A program made the position numbers and the translations under genes. This document shows, piece by piece, positions 52,867-62,099 of a stretch of 64,000 bases of DNA (positions are counted from its first letter, which is position 1; each line of letters starts with the position of its first letter). The stretch is from assembly GCF_000759675.1 (NCBI RefSeq), contig NZ_BAWM01000152.1:482507-546506 (forward strand). Direction: 5' to 3'. The stretch comes from Neobacillus niacini (GTDB lineage Bacteria > Bacillota > Bacilli > Bacillales > Cytobacillaceae). The notes beneath the pieces are model-generated. The model was not told the origin of the DNA. It did not search any database and was given only the letters and a program-made list of their open reading frames with translations.

Positions 52867-53694
52867 TTACTCTATCTCGTTTTCTTGATAGGAAATCCAA
52901 TCGCTAAAACTTCCCAAGTAAAGTTTTACCTTTTCAAACCCAGCTGCCTTTAATGCCAGAAAATTCGGTGCAGCTGTAACACCTGAACCACAATAAACAA
53001 TGATTTCGTTTTCAGGATTGAAGTCTGAAAAACGTTGTTTTTGCATTTCTGCATGCTTATAATAGCCACTATCTAGCCCTTCAAACCATGGCTTATTAAT
53101 CGCACCAGGGATTCGTCCAGCTTTTTTATCAATCGGTTCCTCTAATCCTAAATATCTTCTTTCTTCCCGTGAATCAATTAAGATTGTATCGGAATCCTGT
53201 TCACCCGCTACTGCTCGTACATCTTCCATACTTGCGAGCAGGTCATGATTCATGTTGGGCTTAAAGGTGGTTTTCTTAAAAGTAGGCACCTCTGATGTTA
53301 CAGGGGAGTTTCCTTCACGCCAGCTTTTAAACCCTCCATCCAAAACATACACTTTTTCATGGCCAAGATATTGGAGCAGCCACCAAAACCTTGCAGCAAA
53401 TGCACCTTCGCCTTGATCGTAGGCAATTACAGTTGTAATTTCATCAATCCCTGCTGTTTCAAGTTTATAAATAAACTCTTCGATGTTTGGCAATGGGTGT
53501 CGACCGCCATGTTCACCAACTTCGCCAGATAAATCTTTTTCAAGATCAAAATATATGGCTCCAGGAATATGATTTTGATCATATCCCTGTCTGCCTTTTT
53601 TAGGTTCTGCTAACGAAAAAGAGCAATCCACAATACGGACATTCTGTTCATGTAATTTTTTTAACAGCCATTCTTTGTCGATAATATAATTCAT
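52867..53694 (-). CDS. Sulfurtransferase (3-mercaptopyruvate/thiosulfate type rhodanese)
   Basis: 275 aa, two rhodanese domains. Active-site loop VYCGSGVTAAPN (CGSGVTA) is of the mercaptopyruvate type; VIAYDQGEGAFAARFWWLL in the first, non-catalytic domain. Transfers sulfane sulfur in the cytoplasm. 17 bp after dynA, likely co-transcribed. Confidence 0.92.
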   Translation of the reverse strand: MNYIIDKEWLLKKLHEQNVRIVDCSFSLAEPKKGRQGYDQNHIPGAIYFDLEKDLSGEVGEHGGRHPLPNIEEFIYKLETAGIDEITTVIAYDQGEGAFAARFWWLLQYLGHEKVYVLDGGFKSWREGNSPVTSEVPTFKKTTFKPNMNHDLLASMEDVRAVAGEQDSDTILIDSREERRYLGLEEPIDKKAGRIPGAINKPWFEGLDSGYYKHAEMQKQRFSDFNPENEIIVYCGSGVTAAPNFLALKAAGFEKVKLYLGSFSDWISYQENEIE

Positions 53695-53711
53695 AGAAAT
53701 CCCCCAGTGAA

Positions 53712-56700
53712 TTAATACTTAGACTCTTCCAACTTTTGATAAACTTCTTGTAATTTCTCGATCGATATTCCCCCATCTAATGCGGTAAGAAGGCTCAAAT
53801 AAAAATCTTCTGCCTGCTCTTCTAGTTGGGATATTAATTTCTCAAATTGGTCACCCAAAATACCGGAGTAAAATGCAGCTAAGTTTTCACCTTCAGATTT
53901 CAGATAATCATCTGCAGGTCCATTTAAAACATTATATAGCTCATCACTCATTAGCTTCTTTTCATTTTTTTCAAAAAAGGACTTTGGATTTTTAAAATAA
54001 GACAGTGCTTTTGTAAACAGCTGTTTATTTAGATGGCTGAAAGCTAAAGGAAACTCTATCTCGCCTTCATGTTTTATCTCAAAAGTTGAAAATGACAAGT
54101 CCTTATTTATTTCCTTCATACTGCGTGTAAGGGCTGTATGATTGTCGGCTAACACTTTTCCTGCAAAAGAATCCAGTCTGACTGTTGTTGCTCGCAGCTC
54201 CTGAGCGAAATCGAAGCCTAGACTTTCTAAAAGTTCATCCAATGATGATTGCAACGCCTTCTTTAAATTTCTTCCGTCATCTCTTAAGGTTGCAGGATTA
54301 AAGGCTTCTTTAAAAAAGTCGCCAAATCGGAGGAATACTCTTTGTTTAATATAGTAAAGAAGTTCTTCTCCCTCTTGGGTCATTCGTTTTTGTAATCCAT
54401 CTGGTGTTTGCTTTTCCAGTAAAGCTTTAATCATGGCTTTTTGTTCTTCTATTTCAGTGCGTTTTTTGTCCTTTACGGATTGGTCTTCTTTAGAATTTTG
54501 AATTAGTTTAGCGACTAACTCCTGGACACGATTTAATTCATTACCCGCAGATGTGAGCGCCATTTCCGTTAAATCATTTGAAATAAAATGATAGAAATCC
54601 CCTTCAAAATTCCCCATTCCCGACTTTGTATCTGTTTTTGGCTCTAATTTTTCCTTTAGGACTAACAAACTAGATAATGGATAGAGGTGTGGTTTCCGGA
54701 TCCCATATTTTATTAATTGCTCAGTTACATAGTCCGTAACGGTATCCTTTTCTTCCTCATTCTCTGCTAAGTCAATCGCGTTAATAATAAAGAACATTTT
54801 ATCAAGCTGGAATGATTCCTTTACCCGACCAAGCTGGATTAAAAACTCCCGATCCGCTTTAGAAAAAGCATGATTATAATACGTAACAAACAAAATGGCA
54901 TCCGAATTCTTAATATAATCGAAAGCTACTCCTGTATGACGGGCATTAATCGAATCCGCCCCTGGTGTATCAACGAGCGTAATCCCTTTACGAGTCAGTT
55001 CACAATCATAGTAAAGCTCAATCCATTCCACAAAACACGACTTTTCTTCCAGCGCCACGAAATCAGCAAATTCATTTAAGTCTGTCTCCAAGATTGTTCC
55101 GAGCTGTTTTCCGTGCAGGAGGAAGCCCTTTTTAAATGCTTGTAAAAATGCATAGTGTGTCTTTTCAGCTACACCTTCCTGACCCATTTCGAGCATTACC
55201 TTATCAATTTCTTTCGATGCAGCTTCTAAAGTAGGACTTTGCAGGTCAAATAACTTCAATGATCGGTTTACATCCTCGAGCATGGCGTTTTCTTCCTTAA
55301 ATTTCACTAGCACCGTCCCATGCTGATATTGATCCGTTACAGGTTTGATTTTATTAATGGCCGCAGTTGTTGGATTAGGAGATACAGGCAGGACCTTTTC
55401 CCCCATGAGTGCATTGGCAAACGAAGATTTACCCGCACTGAATGCACCAAATAATGCAACCGTAAATCCTTTGTGAGCCAATCGGTCTGCTTTGTCTTCT
55501 AATTCCATTGCTAGCTTTTGAAAACCTGGCAGGTTGTTAATAAGCTTTGCAGATTGACCTAAGCGAGCAACCATACCTTGTAAATGACTTCTTGCTTTTT
55601 CCGTTTCGTTTTTCTTGGTAACACTTGTTTCTACCTTGGTTACTGCTGAGAGAGGCTTATTCTTCTGAACGACTTCTGTCTCCGGAAGAGCATGACCATA
55701 TATAACTTCAGCTTCTTCCTCCTCTTGCTGAAATAGCGAGTAATCGTCGTTTTGGGTTTCAACTGATTCATTTAACAACGTACCTACGGTTGCTTCTTTT
55801 ATTGCTGTTTCTTTTTCAAAATTTGTTTTTTCAGATAGTGCATTAACATATTGTTCAATATTTTGGAACTCTTCTTGATACATGTCTGTTAATTTTTTTG
55901 TTTTTGCTTCTAATACTGGCAGCAGAGCATTTTTAAAATCTAAAATACCCTCCCTTGCTATTTTTTTGATTCCATTCGCCAAGTCCTCTGTGTAATGAAG
56001 CACATATTCACCAGATAACCTTGCCCCTTGTTTAACCGTTTGAACAATCAAATCTATCGGAACTTCGATAGAAAATGATTGTGCTTTTATTAGCAGATCC
56101 TGGTCATCAAGACTATTGTTCTTTAGGATTGCAATTAGATATTCACGCAAATGCCATTCAAGCTGTGACTTCGTTTTTTCAAGTAGGTCCTGGTAAAGTC
56201 TATCAAGGCGTGCATTCTTTTCTTCTTGAGTTTTTTGTTTTGAAAAAAGAAAACCTACCTTAAACTCCGGCTGTGCTGCCTCAAGAAAAGCCTCCGCTAA
56301 TTCTCTTGTTTGAAATGGCATCAAATAAGCATTGTTCAATATCTTTGCTATTTCTTTATCTATTTCCTTTTCAGTTTCCTCAACCCCTTTTTCAAGAGTC
56401 TGAAGGTTTGCGCTGAGGGTTTGATAAGTTTTTGTTAACTGCTGTTTTTCTTCCTCAGGCAGCTCATTTAGCACCTCAAAAATAGGCTGAAGTTCATCTT
56501 CTCTTTTATTGCGTTCTTGGTCTAGATGGTCTTGGGCTATCTTTTTCAGTGAATGAAAAATCGATTGCTGTAGAAGTTGATCCTTATTCTGCAATTTCTC
56601 TGCAATGAATGTTTTTAATTCATTAAATTCATTTAGTTTATGATCTTGGAACTTTAATGAAGTATAAAAAATTCGTGCTGGCTTAACACCCCACGCAGCA

Positions 56701-57380
56701 AAGGAATCTTTGACACTTTCTTGAAATTGGCGGAACGACAGCTCCTCTTCTTTATGCTTATCCACCTGGTTTATAACGAGATAAACTTCTTTTCCTGCTT
56801 CCGTTAACTCTTTTGTGAATAAAAAATTCAGCTCTGCTTGGACGTGGTTATAATCCATCACATATAAAACTAGGTCTGCAAGGTGAATCGCCGATTCCGT
56901 TGCAACCTTGTGTGCATCATCAGCAGAATCGATACCAGGTGTATCCATAATAACGGTATTAGCAGGCAACTGGGAGTCTGCATGGCTGATTTCGATTTCC
57001 TCGATTTGGTCGCCATCCTTGCAGTAATTTTTCACTAATTCATAATCATATGGTGCTAAATACACCCGAGGCTTTTCATTTTTGAAAAAAACCTTCGCAT
57101 ATTCCTCACCTGATTTAACCTTAACGAGGTTTGCACTGGTGGGAATCGGGCTCGATGGCAGCAAATTCTCGCCGACCACTTTGTTAATCATCGTTGATTT
57201 CCCTGCTGAAAAGTGACCGCAAAAAGCAATCATAAACTCTCTATTCTGCAGTTTTTTTGCTAGTTGCTTTGTTTTTTCTGCATTTTCTGTATCACCCTGT
57301 TTAATAAGATATTCATAAAAAGAAAGGATCTTATATTTAAGTGATATAATGGTTTCTTGTTTATTAGCCGTTTGCACCAT
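53712..57380 (-). CDS. dynA: Bacterial dynamin DynA (fused two-domain, YpbR-like)
   Basis: 1222 aa. Two dynamin GTPase domains in tandem: P-loops GHFSAGKSTMIN (about 55) and GAFSAGKSSFAN (about 640), DTPGIDSADD and DTPGADSINA, NQVDKHKE and NAIDLAEN (G4), with long coiled-coil stalks. B. subtilis DynA is of this fused type and repairs or fuses membranes, also protecting against phage and antibiotics. Start at 57380 with AAGGGGAAG upstream; a start at 57437 has none. Confidence 0.93.
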   Translation of the reverse strand: MVQTANKQETIISLKYKILSFYEYLIKQGDTENAEKTKQLAKKLQNREFMIAFCGHFSAGKSTMINKVVGENLLPSSPIPTSANLVKVKSGEEYAKVFFKNEKPRVYLAPYDYELVKNYCKDGDQIEEIEISHADSQLPANTVIMDTPGIDSADDAHKVATESAIHLADLVLYVMDYNHVQAELNFLFTKELTEAGKEVYLVINQVDKHKEEELSFRQFQESVKDSFAAWGVKPARIFYTSLKFQDHKLNEFNELKTFIAEKLQNKDQLLQQSIFHSLKKIAQDHLDQERNKREDELQPIFEVLNELPEEEKQQLTKTYQTLSANLQTLEKGVEETEKEIDKEIAKILNNAYLMPFQTRELAEAFLEAAQPEFKVGFLFSKQKTQEEKNARLDRLYQDLLEKTKSQLEWHLREYLIAILKNNSLDDQDLLIKAQSFSIEVPIDLIVQTVKQGARLSGEYVLHYTEDLANGIKKIAREGILDFKNALLPVLEAKTKKLTDMYQEEFQNIEQYVNALSEKTNFEKETAIKEATVGTLLNESVETQNDDYSLFQQEEEEAEVIYGHALPETEVVQKNKPLSAVTKVETSVTKKNETEKARSHLQGMVARLGQSAKLINNLPGFQKLAMELEDKADRLAHKGFTVALFGAFSAGKSSFANALMGEKVLPVSPNPTTAAINKIKPVTDQYQHGTVLVKFKEENAMLEDVNRSLKLFDLQSPTLEAASKEIDKVMLEMGQEGVAEKTHYAFLQAFKKGFLLHGKQLGTILETDLNEFADFVALEEKSCFVEWIELYYDCELTRKGITLVDTPGADSINARHTGVAFDYIKNSDAILFVTYYNHAFSKADREFLIQLGRVKESFQLDKMFFIINAIDLAENEEEKDTVTDYVTEQLIKYGIRKPHLYPLSSLLVLKEKLEPKTDTKSGMGNFEGDFYHFISNDLTEMALTSAGNELNRVQELVAKLIQNSKEDQSVKDKKRTEIEEQKAMIKALLEKQTPDGLQKRMTQEGEELLYYIKQRVFLRFGDFFKEAFNPATLRDDGRNLKKALQSSLDELLESLGFDFAQELRATTVRLDSFAGKVLADNHTALTRSMKEINKDLSFSTFEIKHEGEIEFPLAFSHLNKQLFTKALSYFKNPKSFFEKNEKKLMSDELYNVLNGPADDYLKSEGENLAAFYSGILGDQFEKLISQLEEQAEDFYLSLLTALDGGISIEKLQEVYQKLEESKY

Positions 57381-57537
57381 GATTTCTTCCCCTTGTTCAC
57401 AACTTTGTAATATTTTATATTTTATACGATAATTCAAACTTTTCCTATCGTGAAAACTAAAATTGTTAACATAATGTTCATACAGTTACTTTCGGGCTAA
57501 GGTACTATTGAAGTAATACATGAAAAGGATGTGGAAA

Positions 57538-58455
57538 ATGGCATTTAAGGAGCGTACCGAGTCAGATGAATTGAAGCTATTTAGATCCTTGAACAATCGA
57601 ATGGTTTTACCCAGCAAAGAGAAAAAAATCTATTTGTACCTTGAAAAAGGTTACAAAGGTGAGGTGATATTTGATCAATTAACTGAGAGACTTGATGCTA
57701 ACAAGTTTCTGATATTGAATGATTTGCGGATGGAGACGAACTCTACAAATTTTCAAATAGATACTTCTATCATTAGCCAAGAGATTTTCTTCCCATGTGA
57801 AGTGAAAAATTACGAGGGGGATTATTATTATAAGTCCGATCAGTTCTATGCAATGAATGATACTGAAATTCAGAATCCGCTAGATCAAATAAAAAGGAGT
57901 GACACATTACTCCGTCAAAAGCTCCATAAGAAAAGATATCCGCTCCCCATAAAATCAAATGTCTTCTTTGTCAATCCAGCGTTCACCCTCTATCAAGCAC
58001 CATTGGAAAAGCCTATTATATATCCCACACAGCTAACACGTTTTTTTGAGGAATTAAATTCGAAACCTTCTATACTAAATTACAACCATTATAAACTAGC
58101 AGAGTATTTAACGAAGGAGCATAAAACATTTTCCCCCTATACTCGATTACCACCTTATAACTATGAGCATTTGAAAAAAGGACCAAGCTGTGTATCGTGT
58201 TTTTCTTTGTCGGTTATTGCTGCGGAGACTAAGTTAATCTGTCGTGCATGTGGTTGTGTGGAAAAGGTAGAGGATGGGATATTGCGGTGTGTGAGGGAAC
58301 TTCAGCTTCTCTTTCCAAATAAAAAAATCACCACCAATTTGGTGTTTGAGTGGTGCAAGGTAATTGAATCTAGGAAACAGCTTAGGAGAATACTAAAAAA
58401 ACACTATAAGACAATAGGGACTAGGCATTTTACGTACTATATTATAAAAGAATAG
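57538..58455 (+). CDS. NERD (nuclease-related) domain protein
   Basis: 305 aa. N-terminal NERD domain with FQIDTSII (D), FPCEVKNYEG (ExK) and a later QI motif, then a basic middle and two CxxC pairs (SCVSCFSL, ICRACGCVEK) that look like a zinc ribbon. A possible DNA/RNA processing enzyme; function unknown. Start at 57538 has AAAAGGATGTGG upstream. Divergent from dynA. Confidence 0.8.
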   Translation: MAFKERTESDELKLFRSLNNRMVLPSKEKKIYLYLEKGYKGEVIFDQLTERLDANKFLILNDLRMETNSTNFQIDTSIISQEIFFPCEVKNYEGDYYYKSDQFYAMNDTEIQNPLDQIKRSDTLLRQKLHKKRYPLPIKSNVFFVNPAFTLYQAPLEKPIIYPTQLTRFFEELNSKPSILNYNHYKLAEYLTKEHKTFSPYTRLPPYNYEHLKKGPSCVSCFSLSVIAAETKLICRACGCVEKVEDGILRCVRELQLLFPNKKITTNLVFEWCKVIESRKQLRRILKKHYKTIGTRHFTYYIIKE

Positions 58456-58470
58456 ATTTATAGATCTGCT

Positions 58471-58881
58471 GGAGTGACCCATATGCCTTTTTTACATGCT
58501 TTTCGGTCACTCCAGACTATCTGCATTGACCCAATTGCCTTTTCTACATGCTTTTCGGTCACTCCAGACTACCTGCATTGACCCAATTGCCTTTTCTACA
58601 TGCTTTTCGGTCACTCCAGACTATCTGCAGTGACCCATATGCCTTTTTTACATGCTTTTCGGTCACTCCAGACTTCCTGCATTGACCCATATGCCTTTTT
58701 TGCATGCTTTTCGGTCACTCCAGACTTCCTGCATTGACCCATATGCCTTTTTTACATGCTTTTCGGTCACTCCAGACTTCCTGCATTGACACATATGCCT
58801 TTTTTGCATGCTTTTCGGTCACTCCAGACTTCCTGCATTGACCCATATGCCTTACAAAAATGCTCTTCGGTCACTCAAATT
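58471..58881. repeat. Tandem array, eight 52-bp units
   Basis: TGAC(C/A)C unit starts at 58475, 58527, 58579, 58631, 58683, 58735, 58787 and 58839, always 52 bp apart. Each unit has GTGACC...GGTCAC complementary ends (with GGAG/CTCC flanking in some) around a T-rich GCATGCTTTTC middle, so each can fold into a hairpin. The last unit is diverged in the middle. Intergenic, after the NERD gene. Confidence 0.93.
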
Positions 58882-58896
58882 CCACACAAAAAGAAA

Positions 58897-58920
58897 AAGC
58901 CAAGGAATTCTCCTTGGCTT
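58897..58920 (-). terminator. Terminator of the 26-aa gene
   Basis: Perfect 10-bp stem AAGCCAAGGA / TCCTTGGCTT, loop ATTC, followed by TTTTCTTTTTG on the minus strand. Confidence 0.88.
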
Positions 58921-58934
58921 AATGTAATATTCAC

Positions 58935-59015
58935 TTACCGTGTTACATTTTTTAAGACGTGCTTCATGACAAATGCGTATATGATTACCGTTCCACCTAC
59001 AAATGCAAAAGCCAT
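58935..59015 (-). CDS. Fur-regulated 26-aa membrane microprotein, hypothetical
   Basis: ATG at 59015 with GGAAGGTG 6 nt upstream. 26 residues: hydrophobic MAFAFVGGTVIIYAFVM then a basic end (KHVLKNVTR), a single TM with positive tail. A promoter and two Fur-box-like sites lie upstream and a strong terminator follows, giving an about 150-nt transcript. No homologue recalled. Alternatively the transcript could act as an sRNA. Confidence 0.62.
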   Translation of the reverse strand: MAFAFVGGTVIIYAFVMKHVLKNVTR

Positions 59016-59046
59016 AAGTTACACCTTCCTATCCGCTCAAATGAAA

Positions 59047-59061
59047 TGAGAATGAATATCA
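59047..59061. promoter_or_regulatory. Fur-box-like site 1
   Basis: TGAGAATGAATATCA fits the 7-1-7 consensus TGATAATNATTATCA at 12 of 14 positions; downstream of the predicted start site of the 26-aa gene. Confidence 0.6.
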
Positions 59062-59072
59062 TTCTACTTTAA

Positions 59073-59107
59073 AAATAGGATATCACAGCTGATAATCATT
59101 TTCAATA
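59073..59107 (-). promoter_or_regulatory. Sigma-A promoter with Fur-box-like site 2
   Basis: Minus strand TTGAAA, 17 bp, TATCCT. The box TGATAATCATTTTCA (59090-59104), 13 of 14 to the Fur 7-1-7 consensus, overlaps the -35 and spacer. Fur with iron would block this promoter. Confidence 0.65.
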
Positions 59108-59115
59108 TCCATAAG

Positions 59116-59691
59116 TTATTTGTCATATTTATTTAACAATTTTGGCACAAACCGATTACAACCTCCAAAGCTTCCTTCATATTCAGTGAGCTCCCGCAAC
59201 GCTTTTTCCTCTGCGGGGATGCGGATTGACAGCATAAGTACATTTAATAACGTAAACAAGCATGCGGTGATGTATGCACCAAAAAACAACGGAACAACAA
59301 GAAGTTCAATGGAAACAACTAAATAGTTGGGATGTTTGATAATACGGTATGGTCCTTTTCTGACGACTTCAACATTTGGTAAAACAATGATTTTTGTATT
59401 CCAATAACGACCAAGCGAAGAAATCGCCCAAACTCTAATCAGCTGAGCACTAACAAACACAGCTGCTAACAATGGCCAGAAAGATGATAACTCACGAGAA
59501 AAGATAATTTTCTCAAAAAATAAAACAATAAAAAACAAAGAATGCATCAACACGATAAATTGATAATGCTTCATACCAAATTCTATCGCGCCCTGTTTTT
59601 TCATCCACTTTTCATTTCTTCGAGCAATCACTAACTCAAGTAAACGTTGAATAATCAAAACTGAAATAAATATAAAAAAAGGAATCATCAT
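59116..59691 (-). CDS. ypbQ: Isoprenylcysteine carboxyl methyltransferase-like protein (YpbQ)
   Basis: 191 aa, four or five TM helices. GPYRIIKHPNYLVV and RIPAEEKAL are the ICMT-type cofactor-binding motifs. In B. subtilis YpbQ (BpsB) methylates alkylpyrones made by BpsA. 4-nt overlap with bpsA. Confidence 0.9.
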   Translation of the reverse strand: MMIPFFIFISVLIIQRLLELVIARRNEKWMKKQGAIEFGMKHYQFIVLMHSLFFIVLFFEKIIFSRELSSFWPLLAAVFVSAQLIRVWAISSLGRYWNTKIIVLPNVEVVRKGPYRIIKHPNYLVVSIELLVVPLFFGAYITACLFTLLNVLMLSIRIPAEEKALRELTEYEGSFGGCNRFVPKLLNKYDK

Positions 59692-60779
59692 TTACCCCAT
59701 TTCAGTAAAAGCAATTCTGAACTAAATCCAGGACCTAGCGCGGTGCAAAGTCCATAAGACCCCGCTTCCCCACCTAATTCCATAAATCGTCTAAGGACAT
59801 ATAGGATTGTTGCCGACGACATGTTTCCATACTGCTTTAACACATCAAGTGAAATATCAGTCATCGCTGGTGGTATTCCTAATGATCTGATGTAAGCTTC
59901 AATTACCTTTTTCCCGCCAGGATGCGCAATGAAATGGTCAATCTCAGCCAGCTCAAGTCCATTTTGTGTTAAAAATTTACTTACATTAGGTTTTAGCCAC
60001 TCCTCAATAATATTGGGGATATCTCTGGAGAATACCACGAATAGCCCTTGATCCCTTATATCCCAGCCCATTACATCTAAGGAATCCGGCATTAACGTCG
60101 ATTGAGTATTAATAATGGCTGGAGCAGTCTTTTTAGCACTTAATTCCTCAATGTTTATTTCATTTCCACAAATCAATGCACAGGCAACGCCATCAGCAAA
60201 AAGTGAGGTCCCAATTAAGTTGCTTTTTGAAAAGTCATTCCTTTGAAAGGTTAAACTGCAGAGTTCTACTGAAAGCACTAATACCTTGGCATCTGGACAG
60301 GCAGTGCAATATTCAAATGCCCTCGATAATCCAGCAGCACCTCCTGCACAGCCAAGACCCCAAATGGGAATTCTTTTGGTGTGCTCCCGGAATGGCAATA
60401 GGTTCATGATTCTTGCCTCGATACTGGGAGTTGCCATACCCGTGGTTGAGATATAGAAAATGGCATCGATTTCTTCACAATGAATTTCTCTTTTCAAAAA
60501 TGCTTCATTATTAAGGCAGTTCTCAATCGCCTGCTTACCTAGTGTCACTGCAGATTCAATATAGGCATTGTTTTTATCTGCAAATGAACGGTCCTCTTTA
60601 TACCAACCAATATCTTTTACGATGTGTCTTTTTTCAATTTGCCCGTTTTGAAAGGCTTTAAGCAGCCTTTCAATATCCTTAAACCGTTCTGAAAAAAGTT
60701 CTCTCGCAAAGTCGATGGCTTGCTCTTGTTTTATTTCAAAGTCCGGTACAGCTTCTGCTACTGAAAGAATCGTTGGCAT
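59688..60779 (-). CDS. bpsA: Type III polyketide synthase (BpsA)
   Basis: 363 aa, chalcone/stilbene synthase family. Catalytic Cys in WGLGCAGGAAGLSRA, His in IAHPGGKKVIEAY, Asn in YGNMSSATILYVL. Condenses fatty-acyl-CoA with malonyl-CoA into alkylpyrones. The frame is open to 60929, but the ATG at 60779 has AAGGAG upstream and gives the known 365-aa size. Operon with ypbQ. Confidence 0.93.
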   Translation of the reverse strand: MPTILSVAEAVPDFEIKQEQAIDFARELFSERFKDIERLLKAFQNGQIEKRHIVKDIGWYKEDRSFADKNNAYIESAVTLGKQAIENCLNNEAFLKREIHCEEIDAIFYISTTGMATPSIEARIMNLLPFREHTKRIPIWGLGCAGGAAGLSRAFEYCTACPDAKVLVLSVELCSLTFQRNDFSKSNLIGTSLFADGVACALICGNEINIEELSAKKTAPAIINTQSTLMPDSLDVMGWDIRDQGLFVVFSRDIPNIIEEWLKPNVSKFLTQNGLELAEIDHFIAHPGGKKVIEAYIRSLGIPPAMTDISLDVLKQYGNMSSATILYVLRRFMELGGEAGSYGLCTALGPGFSSELLLLKWGK

Positions 60780-60840
60780 TTGTTCATTCTCCTTCAATGT
60801 AGATAATGGTATTTTTACCAAAAATAGGAGATGTATGTAT

Positions 60841-60868
60841 AAAAAAAGCTTCCCTGCAAGAGGGAAGC
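60841..60868 (-). terminator. Terminator of the zinc-ribbon gene
   Basis: GCTTCCCT / AGGGAAGC stem, then seven T on the minus strand, 60 nt before the bpsA start. Could also attenuate bpsA. Confidence 0.75.
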
Positions 60869-60979
60869 CAACGTTTTGAAGGTTGTTGTTGTGCTCTTTG
60901 ATTATAACGTGGATTTTGAAACTAATCATTACGAAAACATTTCCAATTTCAACTTAATCTTTCTCCTAATAAACACCCT

Positions 60980-61105
60980 TCACTGTTTTTCTGATTGGGC
61001 TTGAACCTCAATCTTTATCTTTTTATCAGCCAAGGACCCACAGATTTTACAATATTCGATTTGGTCATAGAGGAGACGGCATGGTTCACAATAATATTTT
61101 TCCAT
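60980..61105 (-). CDS. Small zinc-ribbon protein, 41 aa
   Basis: Two CxxC pairs (YYCEPCRLL, YCKICGSL) 13 residues apart form a zinc ribbon, then a basic tail (DKKIKIEVQ). Ribosome site is weak. Too short for most gene finders; the Cys spacing is the main support. Function unknown. Confidence 0.6.
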   Translation of the reverse strand: MEKYYCEPCRLLYDQIEYCKICGSLADKKIKIEVQAQSEKQ

Positions 61106-61284
61106 CAATAACACGCTCGCTTCTGGAAATTCTGACACATTTAATTCATTCTATTAAAAAATCCCAAAATTGTGACAAATGTTGTAAAAACAAGCTTTTC
61201 ACTTCATAACAGACTTATTCAATTACTTTTATCACAGGTATTAAGTGATAGTTCACATTTTAGTCACAACTCGGCCGCTATTAT

Positions 61285-61300
61285 TGTGATATAAATCACT
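61285..61300. promoter_or_regulatory. FNR/CRP-type binding site
   Basis: TGTGATATAAATCACT, i.e. TGTGA-N6-TCACT, close to the Bacillus Fnr consensus TGTGA-N6-TCACA. It lies in the 346-bp gene-free stretch (61106-61451), about 150 bp upstream of the oxidase operon. The rest of that stretch is A+T-rich with no other call. Confidence 0.55.
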
Positions 61301-61451
61301 GTTATATCAGTTTTTTAACATTAACATAGTAGTTACCTAAGGAATGAACAATTTGTGAACTCTCAAATTTGTTATTTTTTCTTCAAAATTGTTTTGTATT
61401 ATGAAAGAGAACTTATTATTTAATTAAATTTTCTGAAGGGAGTCTTGGGGG

Positions 61452-61601
61452 ATGGCGAAAGCGGAACTGAAAACAAACAAAAAAACAGAAATTGAAGACA
61501 GCTCTTCTCTTAAAGGGACTTTAGCGTCCGTTTTCTTTTTGGGGATCTTTTTAGTTGTCACATGGGCAAGTGTCTACTTCTTATTTTTAGACCGTTTTTA
61601 A
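61452..61601 (+). CDS. ba3-type cytochrome c oxidase subunit IIa
   Basis: 49 aa. Lysine-rich start, then one TM helix (GTLASVFFLGIFLVVTWASVYF) with a short LFLDRF end, typical of the small subunit IIa of b(a/o)3 oxidases. GGGGG-type site 8 nt upstream. First gene of the operon; below usual length filters. Confidence 0.82.
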   Translation: MAKAELKTNKKTEIEDSSSLKGTLASVFFLGIFLVVTWASVYFLFLDRF

Positions 61602-61622
61602 AGAGGGAAAGGGGAAAAAACC

Positions 61623-62099
61623 ATGCATATGCATAAGTTTGAAAAAATTTGGCTTATTTTCGGTATAGGCGCACTAGTGGTTTTCTTATCAGTTGTGGGT
61701 GTAAGCGCTTTTTACTTAGGTAACAAGCCGCCTAGCTGCTTAACTACTATTGATCCTAAAAAGGTTGATACTCAGGCTCCATTTGATAAGCCTGGTTTAA
61801 ACAAGGTTGAAGGAAAAGAATGGGACTATGAATTAGTGTATGTGGCTTCTGCCTTCTTTTACAATCCTGGCGAAGTGGAAGTTCCACTTGGGGCGAAAGT
61901 AAAAGTTATTGCTACAACAAAAGACGTTATCCATGGTTTTCAAGTAGCTGGTACGAATATCAATATGATGCTTGAACCGGGTTATGTAAACGAGATTGTC
62001 ACAACGTTCGATAAAGAAGGCGAATATTTAGTGGTTTGTAACGAGTACTGTGGTACTGGTCACCACTTAATGAGTTCTAAGATAAAGGTGGTTAAATAA
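61623..62099 (+). CDS. Cytochrome c oxidase subunit II, ba3 type (CuA)
   Basis: 158 aa, a single N-terminal TM then a cupredoxin domain. CuA ligands: VIHGFQVAG (His) and CNEYCGTGHHLM (two Cys, His, Met, backbone Glu). Accepts electrons from cytochrome c on the outer face. Shares its stop region with subunit I (1-nt overlap). Confidence 0.92.
   Translation: MHMHKFEKIWLIFGIGALVVFLSVVGVSAFYLGNKPPSCLTTIDPKKVDTQAPFDKPGLNKVEGKEWDYELVYVASAFFYNPGEVEVPLGAKVKVIATTKDVIHGFQVAGTNINMMLEPGYVNEIVTTFDKEGEYLVVCNEYCGTGHHLMSSKIKVVK

Noticed and set aside
58471..58881. CRISPR array
   Set aside because: Units are contiguous 52-bp direct repeats with no unique spacers.
58756..59049. 97-codon plus-strand ORF
   Set aside because: It runs through the tandem array and terminator and is antisense to the Fur-controlled microgene.
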